Assembly: GCA_035574235.1 (NCBI GenBank)
Contig: DATLZA010000061.1
Location: 1-39,381 of the forward strand
DNA: 39,381 nt
Direction: 5' to 3'
DNA from: Planctomycetota bacterium
GTDB taxonomy: Bacteria > Planctomycetota > MHYJ01 > JACPRB01
Part shown: positions 32,547 through 39,381 of the stretch, piece by piece
Numbering within the stretch: the first letter of the stretch is position 1
Layout: each line of letters opens with the position of its first letter
The notes under the pieces: generated by a model
Seen by the model: the letters and a program-made list of their open reading frames with translations, nothing else
The model's database searches: none
What the model was told of the DNA's origin: nothing
Translations under genes and position numbers: made by a program

Positions 32547-33054
32547 GGCCCGAAGCGTTCTCATGCTCGTCGAACTCGCGCTTCGCTACGTCAAAATGCT
32601 CGTGGCCTTCGCCCTGCTCTGGGCGGGGCTGTGGGCATACAACACGTACGGATGCGTGCGCGTCGAAGGCGGGGAGATGGAGCCCGCCGTCGGCCGCGGG
32701 GCCAACAAGATGATCCGCCCCGGCGTGCGCATTCCTGAGGATCTTCGTCACGACGACTTCATCGTGTACTCGGCCGCCGTTCAGGGGAAGGCCCCGCGCG
32801 TGTTCGCCGGTCGCGTCCTCGGGCTTCCCGGCGACCGGATCCGCATCGAAAACGGAGAGGTCGTCCGCAACGGCACGCGGCTGGCTTCTCCCTACGTTCC
32901 GGCCAACCAGCGCACGCAGGACGATTATCCCGAGATCGTCGTGCCCCGGGACAGCGTCTTCGTCCTGGGGGACAGCCGGCGAACCGCGGCGGCGTCCGAC
33001 AGTCGCGCGGTGGGGCCCGTCGGCCGGTGGGCGATCCTGGGGCGGCTTCCGTAG
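32545..33054 (+). CDS. signal-peptidase-I-like (S26) protein without catalytic residues
   Basis: 169 aa. An N-terminal TM helix (about 8-32) is followed by an S26 peptidase-like domain. Motifs equivalent to signal peptidase boxes are seen: E44-M-E-P47 where active enzymes have S-M-x-P, FAGRVLGLPGDRI (89-99) where they have the catalytic Lys in KRVxGLPGD, and VFVLGDSRRTAAASDSRAVGPV. Thus both the Ser (now E44) and the Lys (now G89) of the catalytic dyad are replaced, while the structural boxes are kept. It is probably a pseudoenzyme that binds or scaffolds rather than cleaves. Starts at 32545 (GGAGG 9 bases upstream) and 32563 (a few bases after the promoter) are both possible. It heads an operon with a TPR membrane protein, a zinc-ribbon protein and a lipoprotein. 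Confidence 0.85.
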   Translation: MARSVLMLVELALRYVKMLVAFALLWAGLWAYNTYGCVRVEGGEMEPAVGRGANKMIRPGVRIPEDLRHDDFIVYSAAVQGKAPRVFAGRVLGLPGDRIRIENGEVVRNGTRLASPYVPANQRTQDDYPEIVVPRDSVFVLGDSRRTAAASDSRAVGPVGRWAILGRLP

Positions 33055-33060
33055 GAGCTC

Positions 33061-34524
33061 ATGAACGACCCCGAGGTTCCGGTTCGGAGATTCGCGCTGA
33101 CGGCGGCGTCGCTGGCGCAATACGCGGCGGCCGCGGTCTTGACTCTCGCGGCCTTCGTCGTGGGGTACCACTCCTTCGCCGCCTGGCGGTTCCGCACGGC
33201 CTTGGAGGAGGCGTACCGCGGGCACGACGCGGGTAACTGGGGCGCCGTGCGCCCCGCGGTCGAGGAGGCCCTCCGGTGGCGCCCGGATTTCGCCGGCGCC
33301 CGGGTCCTTCGGGCCAAGATGCTCTGTGTCACGGGAGAGCTGGAGGCCGCGCGGCAGGAATACGAGCGTCTGAGATCCGAGGGGTATGTCCCCCCGCCCG
33401 TGCGCCTCGGACTGGGCGTCGTTTACCTGCGGCTGGCCGAGCGCGCGGCGGACGGGCGGGCCACGGCGGAGCTGGCGGAGCTCGCGCGCAAGGAGTTTCA
33501 GGCCGCCCGCGGGACCGCCCCGGAGGCGGAGATCGGCCTGGGCCACGTGGAGCTGCTCCTGGCGGCCCGGACGGGGGACGACGCCCGCGCCGCGTCCGCC
33601 CGCGGCATCTTCGGCGCGGTGCGCACGGCGCTCCAGGGAAACGCGGAGGTCGCCCGGCGCATCACGCGGGAGGGCCTTCTCGACTACTACGCCGGGTTGG
33701 GACGTGTGCTGGCTTCCGCGCCGTCGTCCGAAGGCCGGGCGGCGGCGGAAGCGTTCCGCGCCGCCTATCTTCTCTCCCGTCCGCGCTGGGCGCGCCCGCT
33801 GGCCAACCTCCTGGCGATGGAGGCGCGGCGGTTTCTGGAGGGCGGAGCGCGGACGGCGGAGCAGGTCAAGGCCATGGAGGCCGAGGTGACCGCGCTGCGC
33901 CACGAGATGGCCGCGCTCTGGCGGGGGAACCGTCAGGCCCAGGAGGAGATGAAGGAGGCCTGGCTCGCCTATTCCCTGGCGGCGGCGGCCGCGTTCGGCC
34001 GCTCCGGCAACGCGGAGCGGCAGGGCCAACTCATCCGGGAAGTGACCGCCGGCGGCTTCGGGGACCGCCGGGAGCCGTACCTCATGGACGCCCTGATCCG
34101 GACCGAATCCGCGCTGCGCGAGGATCCGAACCCGGCCGTCCGGGATCGCCACGTCGTGGCGGCCATCGCCAGCTGCACGCAGCTTCTCTCCAAGCTCGGC
34201 GCGCCCGCCGACGAGCCGGGGCGCGAACACCGCGCCCGGGCGCTCAACGCTCTGGGATGGCTGGAAGCCTGGCGCGGGACGCTCCAGAAAAGCGAAGCGC
34301 TCATCGTGCGGGGGCTCGGCCGGGTGACGGAGGCCCTGCAGCTCCGGCCCGACGACTACGTGTACAACCGCAACGCCGCGGTGCTCCTCAAGCAGGTCCG
34401 CCGGCCGCCGGCCGCCTGGCAGCCGTACCTGGAGAAGGCGCGCGCCGCCGCCGCGCAGGGTCCCTGGGCCGAGGATTTCGCGGCCGTCGAGCGGTATCTT
34501 GAGGCGGACGGACGTCCTCAATAG
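33061..34524 (+). CDS. membrane-anchored TPR-like protein
   Basis: 487 aa. A short N-terminal tail and one TM helix (about 17-40, QYAAAAVLTLAAFVVGYHSF) precede a long Ala/Arg/Glu-rich helical region. TPR-like units are readable (ALEEAYRGHDAGNWGAVRPAVEEALRWRPDFAGARVLRAKM, GELEAARQEYERLRSEG, ALNALGWLEAWRGTLQKSEALIVRGLG), with other parts degenerate. The orientation fits a periplasmic or extracytoplasmic helical domain. It starts 6 bases after the S26-like gene, with AGGAG overlapping that stop. I do not recognise a named family; a scaffold role in an envelope complex with its neighbours is the likely reading. Confidence 0.82.
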   Translation: MNDPEVPVRRFALTAASLAQYAAAAVLTLAAFVVGYHSFAAWRFRTALEEAYRGHDAGNWGAVRPAVEEALRWRPDFAGARVLRAKMLCVTGELEAARQEYERLRSEGYVPPPVRLGLGVVYLRLAERAADGRATAELAELARKEFQAARGTAPEAEIGLGHVELLLAARTGDDARAASARGIFGAVRTALQGNAEVARRITREGLLDYYAGLGRVLASAPSSEGRAAAEAFRAAYLLSRPRWARPLANLLAMEARRFLEGGARTAEQVKAMEAEVTALRHEMAALWRGNRQAQEEMKEAWLAYSLAAAAAFGRSGNAERQGQLIREVTAGGFGDRREPYLMDALIRTESALREDPNPAVRDRHVVAAIASCTQLLSKLGAPADEPGREHRARALNALGWLEAWRGTLQKSEALIVRGLGRVTEALQLRPDDYVYNRNAAVLLKQVRRPPAAWQPYLEKARAAAAQGPWAEDFAAVERYLEADGRPQ

Positions 34525-34534
34525 AGGTAGATCG

Positions 34535-34879
34535 ATGCGGTGTCCCGCGTGCCGTCACGACAACCCCGCGGCGCTCGCCTTTTGCGGGCGCTGCGGCGTC
34601 CGGCTCGACTTCACCGCCGACGAGATCCAGCACTCGCTGGCGGAAAAGGCGCGCACGGAGGCGGTCCGGGACACGGCGGCGTACGCCCGCCACGCGCTCT
34701 TTCTGGCGGTGGTGCTGCTTCTGGTGGCCGTGACGCTGCGTTTCCTGGCGGGCGGGGCGCCGGAGGAGCCTTACGTCGTGCCGTCCGCCGCGCAGGGGGC
34801 GCGGTATCTGGACGTGGAAGTGCGGCTGGAGCCGGAGCTTCCGAAACTTCTGATCCCCGTGGAGAACCGTCCCCGATGA
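34535..34879 (+). CDS. zinc-ribbon membrane protein
   Basis: 114 aa from the ATG at 34535, preferred over the longer frame because the ribbon begins at once (M-R-C-P-A-C) and GAGGT lies 6 bases upstream. Four Cys, C3-x2-C6-x10-C17-x2-C20, form a rubredoxin-like zinc ribbon, followed by a charged linker and one TM helix (about 54-72). The rest, about 40 residues, is presumably on the far side and ends with ELPKLLIPVENRPR. It starts 10 bases after the TPR gene and overlaps the next gene by 4 bases (ATGA). Cytoplasmic zinc-ribbon plus TM proteins are often small membrane scaffolds or regulators; the role here is unknown. Confidence 0.82.
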   Translation: MRCPACRHDNPAALAFCGRCGVRLDFTADEIQHSLAEKARTEAVRDTAAYARHALFLAVVLLLVAVTLRFLAGGAPEEPYVVPSAAQGARYLDVEVRLEPELPKLLIPVENRPR

Positions 34880-35316
34880 AAATAGCGCCGGCCTGGGCGT
34901 GCCTGATTCTGGCGGGATGCGTGGACACGCCGCATTTCCGCGGTGAAGGATTCTCGCAGTATTACCGCGGTCCGGCCGAGGAAACGCAGGGGCCGCGGCG
35001 CGTCGAAAGTCGGGAGATCCTGCACTGGACCAAGGACCCGCGCGAAAAGAAGAGAATCGGATACCTTCACCGCTACGAAGTCCAGCCCAAGGGGTCCCGC
35101 GACGTGCGCGAGTGCTACTACATCAGCGACGCCACGGGAACCAAGGAAATCGGATTCATCACCGCGGAGGGGGTCTTCTACCGGTTCGACGCCCGCGGCC
35201 GGCTGGCGGAGCCGGCGGTCGGGGCCTACACGATCCTGACGACGGGGCTCAAGGTCTTCTTCGGCCTGCCCCTCTCGGACAACCTGGACGTGGAGCCGAT
35301 CGACCCGTACCGGTAG
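34876..35316 (+). CDS. lipoprotein of unknown function
   Basis: 146 aa. A signal peptide ends with the lipobox L12-A13-G14-C15. The mature part has several charged beta-strand-like segments: YLHRYEVQPKGSRDVRECYYIS, KEIGFITAEGVFYRFDARGRLAEPA. It closes with GAYTILTTGLKVFFGLPLSDNLDVEPID, which includes a mildly hydrophobic stretch. No family is recognised. It overlaps the zinc-ribbon gene by 4 bases and is the last gene of the four-gene unit. It is convergent with the acyl-CoA dehydrogenase, with only 3 bases between the stops. A structural envelope role is a fair guess. Confidence 0.82.
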   Translation: MKIAPAWACLILAGCVDTPHFRGEGFSQYYRGPAEETQGPRRVESREILHWTKDPREKKRIGYLHRYEVQPKGSRDVRECYYISDATGTKEIGFITAEGVFYRFDARGRLAEPAVGAYTILTTGLKVFFGLPLSDNLDVEPIDPYR

Positions 35317-35319
35317 ACT

Positions 35320-36465
35320 CTAGAGGCGTCCCAGGATCTCCCGGGAAATCACGATCCTCTGGATCTCCGACGTGCCCTCGCCGATTTCGCAGAGCTTCGC
35401 GTCTCGATACTGCCGTTCCACGCCGTACTCGGCCATGTATCCGTAGCCCCCGAGGACCTGGATGGCGTTGCGCGTAACGCGCATGGCCATCTCGCTGGCG
35501 AAGAGCTTGGCGATGGAGGCTTCCAGACGGAACGGACGGCCCGCATCCTTGAGCCGGGCGGCGTGATAGATGAGGTGCCGGGCCGCTTCGATTTCGACTT
35601 TCATGTCCGCGAGCATGAACGCCACGGCCTGGTGGGCGCCGATCGGCTTTCCGAACGTGCGCCGCTCGCGGGCGTATTCGAGGGCGCGTTCGTAGGCGCC
35701 CTCCGCCAGGCCGAGCGCCATCGCGCCGATCCCGATCCGCCCCGCGTCCAGAATCTGCATGAAGTACTTCCACCCGTGGCCTCGCTCGCCGAGCAGGTGC
35801 GTTTCCGGGACGAAGACGTCCTCGAAGGTCACGTAACAGGTGTCGCTGGCCCGGCAGCCGAGCTTGTCCTCCTTGCGGGCGACGGTGACGCCCTTCCAGG
35901 AGGGCTCCAGAACGAAGGCGCTGATGCGGGCGTGCTTCTCGGCCTCCCGGTCCGTGACGGCGGTGATCGTCATGACTCCCGCGACGCTCGCGTTGGTCAT
36001 GAAGATCTTCGAGCCGTTGATCTTCCAGCCGCCCGGGACGGGCACCGCCGTGGTCTGCGTTCCGCCGCTGTCGGAGCCGGCCCCGGGTTCGGTGAGGCCG
36101 TACGAGCCGATCGTCTCGCCGCGGGCGTTCGGGGGGACGTAGCGGCGCCGGAGCTCTTCGCTCCCGAAAAGAAAGATCGGCATCGTGCCGAGCGACGTGT
36201 GCGCCGCGAGCGTCAGGCACGTGGAGCCGCAGACCTTGGCGATCTCCTCGAGCGCGAGGACAAAGGAGAGCGTGTCCGCCCCCGCCCCGCCGTACTCCTC
36301 CGGAAGGGGGATGCCCGTGAGCCCCAGCTCCGCCAGGCGCCGGAAATTCTCCCAGGGGAATTCGCCCGTCTCGTCCAGGCGCGCCGCGCGGGGGAGGAAT
36401 TCCTTGCGGGCCAGGTCCCGCACCGTGTCCCGGATCAGGCGCTGCGTTTCGGTCAGCTCGTCCAT
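35320..36465 (-). CDS. acyl-CoA dehydrogenase
   Basis: 381 aa. The FAD-dependent enzyme oxidises an acyl-CoA to the trans-2-enoyl-CoA and passes electrons to ETF. Signatures seen are GSYGLTEPGAGSDSGG, WKINGSKIFMTNA, the C-terminal QVLGGYGYMAEYGVERQYRDAK, and the base E363 in CEIGEGTSEIQR, the position used by short- and medium-chain enzymes. The fit is best to the butyryl/short-chain group, but substrate length cannot be fixed from sequence. The ATG at 36465 has GGGAG just upstream. No ETF or enoyl-CoA hydratase is nearby. It is divergent from the aminotransferase, and the two promoters share their -35 bases. Confidence 0.95.
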   Translation of the reverse strand: MDELTETQRLIRDTVRDLARKEFLPRAARLDETGEFPWENFRRLAELGLTGIPLPEEYGGAGADTLSFVLALEEIAKVCGSTCLTLAAHTSLGTMPIFLFGSEELRRRYVPPNARGETIGSYGLTEPGAGSDSGGTQTTAVPVPGGWKINGSKIFMTNASVAGVMTITAVTDREAEKHARISAFVLEPSWKGVTVARKEDKLGCRASDTCYVTFEDVFVPETHLLGERGHGWKYFMQILDAGRIGIGAMALGLAEGAYERALEYARERRTFGKPIGAHQAVAFMLADMKVEIEAARHLIYHAARLKDAGRPFRLEASIAKLFASEMAMRVTRNAIQVLGGYGYMAEYGVERQYRDAKLCEIGEGTSEIQRIVISREILGRL

Positions 36466-36479
36466 TCGGCTCCCGCCGT

Positions 36480-36531
36480 AGTCTATCCGCCGCCGGGATC
36501 CTTGCCAAGGCCGCCCCGCGGGGGGTAGGAT
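36480..36531. promoter_or_regulatory. divergent promoters with overlapping -35 elements
   Basis: Plus strand: TTGCCA (36502-36507), 18 bases, TAGGAT (36526-36531), then 10 bases to the GTG of the aminotransferase. Minus strand: TTGGCA (36503-36508), 17 bases, TAGACT (36480-36485), then 14 bases to the ATG of the acyl-CoA dehydrogenase. The two -35 hexamers overlap inside CCTTG-C-CAAGG (36500-36510), so only one polymerase can bind at a time. Confidence 0.55.
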
Positions 36532-36541
36532 CCTTCGCACC

Positions 36542-37684
36542 GTGCCGCCCCGAAAAACCGCCCGGCGTCGCTTCGCCCGGCGCCTGGAACGGCTCGAGAT
36601 CTCCGGCATCCGCCGGATGTTCGAGCTGGCCTCCCGCATTCCGGGGGCCGTGGACCTGTCCCTCGGCCAGCCGGACTTTCCTCCGGCGCCCGAGGTGCGC
36701 GAGGCCGCCCTCCGCGCCATCCGGGAGGGCCGGCACGGCTATACCGTCACGCAGGGTCTCCCGGAGCTCCGGGAAAAGATCCGCGCGGAGCTCGTCCGCC
36801 GCGCGGGATTCTCCACCCAGGAGATCCTCGTGACCGCGGGCGTCTCCGGCGCGCTCTTTCTGGCCATGGGCGTGCTCGTCGAAAAAGGCGACGAGGTCGT
36901 GATCCCGGATCCCTATTTCGTCCTCTACCGCAACGTGGTGCGCTTTTTCGGCGGCACGCCCGTCTTTCTGGACACCTACCCGGACGGCTTCCGCATCCGG
37001 CCGGAGAAGCTCGAACGGCTTCTGACTCCGCGGACGAAGCTGATCCTCTTCAACAATCCCGTCAATCCCACGGGCGTGGCCTACCGGCGCGAGGAGGTGG
37101 CGGCGATCGCCGACGTGGCCCGGCGCCGCGGCGTGCTGCTCGTTTCCGACGAGATCTACGCCTCGTACAGCTACGATTTTCCGCACGAGAGCATGATGCT
37201 CCATACGGACGAGGTCGTGCTCCTCGGGGGCTTCGGGAAGGCCTACGGCATCACCGGCTGGCGGCTCGGATTCGCCGCGGGGCCGCCCGACGTGATCGAA
37301 AAGATGACTCAGGTGCAGCAGTTTTCCTTCGTGTGCGCCCCGACGCCGGCGCAGTACGCGGGCGTGGCGGCGCTCGACGTGCACGTTCACGAGAACGTCC
37401 GCGAACACCGGCAGGACTACCGTCGTCGCCGCGACTTTGTCTACGACAGCCTCAAGGACTGTTACGAGATGGTGCGCCCCCAGGGGGCGTTTTACTTTTT
37501 TCCGCGCTGCCCGGGGGGGCTTCGCGACCGCGAGTTCGTGGCGCGCGCGGTCGAGGCGAAGGTTCTCGTTGTCCCCGGGAGCGCCTGTTCGCGGAAAGGA
37601 ACCCATTTCCGGCTTTCCTACGCCGTGCCGGACGCGGTTCTGGAACGCGGCGTCGAGGCGCTACGCCGCCTGGCCCGGAGGTGA
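36542..37684 (+). CDS. class I/II aminotransferase (AspC-like)
   Basis: 380 aa, a fold-type I PLP enzyme. The PLP lysine is K233 in GGFGKAYGITGWRLGF. Other landmarks are LSLGQPDFPPAPEV, NPVNPTGV, SDEIYASYSYD and the C-terminal FRLSYAVPD, whose Arg binds the substrate carboxylate. It is closest to the aspartate/aromatic aminotransferase group; the exact substrate cannot be told. The GTG start follows a TAGGAT element by 10 bases with no ribosome-binding site, suggesting a leaderless mRNA. It is followed by a 2-hydroxyacid dehydrogenase whose perfect ribosome-binding site lies over this gene's stop. Confidence 0.93.
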   Translation: MPPRKTARRRFARRLERLEISGIRRMFELASRIPGAVDLSLGQPDFPPAPEVREAALRAIREGRHGYTVTQGLPELREKIRAELVRRAGFSTQEILVTAGVSGALFLAMGVLVEKGDEVVIPDPYFVLYRNVVRFFGGTPVFLDTYPDGFRIRPEKLERLLTPRTKLILFNNPVNPTGVAYRREEVAAIADVARRRGVLLVSDEIYASYSYDFPHESMMLHTDEVVLLGGFGKAYGITGWRLGFAAGPPDVIEKMTQVQQFSFVCAPTPAQYAGVAALDVHVHENVREHRQDYRRRRDFVYDSLKDCYEMVRPQGAFYFFPRCPGGLRDREFVARAVEAKVLVVPGSACSRKGTHFRLSYAVPDAVLERGVEALRRLARR

Positions 37685-37685
37685 T
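37677..37685 (+). promoter_or_regulatory. perfect Shine-Dalgarno site
   Basis: GGAGGTGAT covers the aminotransferase TGA and lies 6 bases before the GTG at 37692. It is fully complementary to the anti-Shine-Dalgarno core and fixes the start of the downstream dehydrogenase. Confidence 0.85.
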
Positions 37686-37691
37686 GCGACC

Positions 37692-38645
37692 GTGCCCTTC
37701 CGCGTGTATCGCCCGTACGATTTTCCCGATCCGGTGGATCCCGCGCTTCAGGCCGACTTGCGGCGGCTCGGGGTGCGTTTCGAGAAGACCCTTCATCCCG
37801 GGACGGAAGCGATCGTGACGCTTCTGGACCTGCGGGTGGACGAGGCGCTTCTTTCGCGCCTGCCGCGCCTGCGGGCCGTCTGTAACGTGGCGGTCGGGTA
37901 CGACAACATCGACGTCCCCGCCGCCACCCGGCACGGCGTGTGGGTGACCAACACGCCGGACGTCCTGACGGACGCCACGGCGGACCTGGCCTGGGCGCTC
38001 CTTCTGGCGGCGGCGCGGCGCGTGGCGGAGGGGGACCGTTTCGTCCGGGCCGGCCGATGGAAGCGCTGGGACTGGACCATGCTGCGCGGAGTGGATGTCC
38101 ACGGAAAGACGCTCGGGATCGTGGGCGCGGGGCGGATCGGGCAGGCGGTCGCGCGCCGGGCGGTCGGGTTTTCCATGCGGGTGCTCTACGCCTCGCGGGA
38201 ACGCAAGCCCGCCTTCGAGCGGGAAACGGGGGCCCGGCGGGCGCCGCTGGATCGGCTGCTTCGGGAATCGGATTTCGTTTCGATCCACGTGGCTCTGACT
38301 CCCGAGACGAGGGGTCTGATCGGCGCGCGGGAGCTGGGGCTCATGAAACCCACGGCGATTCTCGTCAACACCGCGCGGGGACCGATCGTGGACGAGGCGG
38401 CGCTGGCGAAGGCGCTCCGGTCGGGCGGGATCCGGGCGGCGGGGCTGGACGTTTTCGAGCGCGAGCCGGCGGTCCATCCGGGCCTTCTCGGGCTCGAGAA
38501 CGTCGTTCTCTGTCCGCACATCGGGAGCGCTACGGACGAGACGCGCCGGGCGATGTACGAGACGGCGCTGCGGAACCTGGCGGCGATCGTGGCGGGACGG
38601 CGGCCGCCCCATCCGGTGAACCGTCCGTCGCGGCGGCCGGAGTAG
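37692..38645 (+). CDS. D-2-hydroxyacid dehydrogenase
   Basis: 317 aa. The NAD-binding motif is GIVGAGRIGQAVARR; the catalytic residues are R in NTARGPIVDE, E in DVFEREP and H in CPHIGSAT. The N-terminal substrate part has NVAVGYDNIDVPAATRHGVWVTNTPDVL. The pattern is closest to glyoxylate/hydroxypyruvate reductases (GyaR/GhrB-like); phosphoglycerate dehydrogenase is less likely because there is no regulatory tail. With the preceding aminotransferase it could convert an amino acid or keto acid to the hydroxy acid, for example serine-glyoxylate metabolism, but this is inference. The GTG start is set by the perfect Shine-Dalgarno site at 37677-37685. Confidence 0.93.
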   Translation: MPFRVYRPYDFPDPVDPALQADLRRLGVRFEKTLHPGTEAIVTLLDLRVDEALLSRLPRLRAVCNVAVGYDNIDVPAATRHGVWVTNTPDVLTDATADLAWALLLAAARRVAEGDRFVRAGRWKRWDWTMLRGVDVHGKTLGIVGAGRIGQAVARRAVGFSMRVLYASRERKPAFERETGARRAPLDRLLRESDFVSIHVALTPETRGLIGARELGLMKPTAILVNTARGPIVDEAALAKALRSGGIRAAGLDVFEREPAVHPGLLGLENVVLCPHIGSATDETRRAMYETALRNLAAIVAGRRPPHPVNRPSRRPE

Positions 38646-38654
38646 GGGAACGCC

Positions 38655-39381
38655 GTGTGGCCTTTCCGGATCGGGCTGGGACCGCTGGCGCTGACGCCGG
38701 TGGAGGTGTTCGCGTTTCTCGGAGTGCTTCTGGTGGCGTGGGTTTCGCGCCGCCGGATGGCGGAGCTGGGGGTCCGGGGCGGGACGCTCTGGGATCTGGC
38801 GCTGGCGGCCCTCGTGGGAGGCTCGATCGGGGCGCGGCTTTTCTATTTCCTTCCGCTGTGGGTACGCGGTGTGGAGCCGGGGGCGAACCTGGTCGGCGCG
38901 TGGAGCGAGGGGTCGGGGTTTTTCGGCGGGCTCCTCGGGGGATCGGCGGCGGTGGCGCTCGTGGCGCGCCTGAAGGGGCTTCCCGCGGCGGGAGTTCTGG
39001 ACGCGGCGGCGGCGCCGCTGCCGGTGGGATTTGCGGTGGGAAAGGTGGGTTGCTTCCTGGCGGGCTGCTGCTACGGGCGGCCGTGCGAGGGGTTTCCGGG
39101 CGTGCGTTTCGTCCGGGGATCGCTGGCGGGGGATGCGCGGGCGGTTCATCCCACGCAGCTTTATGAGCTGGCGCTGGCGGTTCTTCTTTTCGGGATTCTT
39201 TCGCGTCTGGCCCGCCGGCCTCATCGGCCGGGGAGCGTCTATGGGGCGCTTCTCGCGGGGTATTCGATCTGGCGGTTCGGGATCGAGTTTCTGCGGGACG
39301 ATCCGGGGCGGCACGGTTTCGGCGCGGCGCTTTCGGATTCGCAGATCGCGGCCCTGGGGGTTCTGGCGGGGGTGGCGGGGG
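38655..39381 (+). CDS. prolipoprotein diacylglyceryl transferase family protein, cut at window end
   Basis: About 242 codons are inside the window; the 3' end is missing. It is a polytopic membrane protein: several hydrophobic segments (TPVEVFAFLGVLLVAWVS, LWDLALAALVGGSIGARLFYFLPL, SGFFGGLLGGSAAVALVARL). It carries the Lgt-like motif GKVGCFLAGCCYGRP, then VHPTQLYELALAVLLFGIL and RFGIEFLRDDP. Lgt attaches diacylglycerol to the lipobox Cys of lipoproteins, several of which are encoded in this window. The motif is the Cys-rich variant seen in many non-enteric Lgt-family proteins, so the function as Lgt is likely but not certain. GTG at 38655 follows AGGGGAA and lies 9 bases after the dehydrogenase stop. 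Confidence 0.87.
   Translation, partial: MWPFRIGLGPLALTPVEVFAFLGVLLVAWVSRRRMAELGVRGGTLWDLALAALVGGSIGARLFYFLPLWVRGVEPGANLVGAWSEGSGFFGGLLGGSAAVALVARLKGLPAAGVLDAAAAPLPVGFAVGKVGCFLAGCCYGRPCEGFPGVRFVRGSLAGDARAVHPTQLYELALAVLLFGILSRLARRPHRPGSVYGALLAGYSIWRFGIEFLRDDPGRHGFGAALSDSQIAALGVLAGVAG

Noticed and set aside
1-39381. tRNA or rRNA genes, insertion sequences, prophage or toxin-antitoxin modules
   Set aside because: No transposase, integrase, terminal repeats or rRNA-like stretch was seen. A tRNA search by eye is weak, so a covariance-model scan would be decisive.

Overview
The window is about 39 kb of very GC-rich bacterial chromosome, densely packed with genes on both strands. It contains no tRNA, rRNA, insertion sequence or CRISPR array that I can see. 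The adjacent pair of a cytochrome-like DUF1549/DUF1553 protein and a Tat-exported DUF1501 protein points to the Planctomycetota or a close PVC relative. So do the isolated DUF58/BatA-like pair, the HEAT/TPR lipoproteins and the high GC. This is inference from gene families; I could not run a phylogeny.

Layout. 1-243 holds the start of a lipoprotein gene (minus strand, cut by the window edge). 411-4886 is the DUF1549/DUF1553 + DUF1501 pair. 4915-7812 is a compact unit: a 51-aa Cys-containing peptide, a PqqD-like protein, a radical SAM/SPASM enzyme and an NtrC-type sigma-54 activator. The first three look like a RiPP (modified peptide) pathway I cannot assign to a named class. 7757-8863 (minus) is an SPL-like radical SAM protein. 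A consensus-like sigma-54 promoter (9014-9029) then sits directly before a beta-propeller gene (9045-10247). After it come a NTP_transf_5-type nucleotidyltransferase (10337-11335), rpsT (minus) and a TPR protein (minus). 13132-17515 reads def, ribF, DUF58, BatA-like, receiver-only response regulator. 17586-20545 is aroC plus an MsbA-like ABC exporter. 20558-26258 (minus) is clpC, valS, ptsN. 26474-27589 is a two-TM protein of unknown function. 27610-30535 (minus) is rpsO and pnp with a structured 340-base spacer. 30639-32435 (minus) is a HEAT/TPR lipoprotein. 32545-35316 is a four-gene envelope operon that starts with a signal-peptidase-I-like protein lacking both catalytic residues. The window ends with an acyl-CoA dehydrogenase (minus), an aminotransferase, a 2-hydroxyacid dehydrogenase and an Lgt-family protein cut by the edge.

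Regulation is unusually legible. At least a dozen sigma-70-like promoters can be read by eye. In many of them the -10 hexamer ends only 6-13 bases before the start codon (def, aroC, the SPL-like gene, valS, the gene at 26474, the gene at 10337, the aminotransferase, and probably the 51-aa peptide), which predicts leaderless or nearly leaderless mRNAs. Other genes (rpsT, rpsO, clpC, the lipoprotein at 243, the dehydrogenase at 37692) have normal Shine-Dalgarno leaders.

The two best candidates for undescribed biology are the peptide/PqqD/radical-SAM unit with its sigma-54 activator and nearby sigma-54 promoter, and the operon headed by a catalytically dead signal-peptidase homologue. Start codons were moved from the longest open frame wherever promoter, ribosome-binding site or family alignment argued for it.
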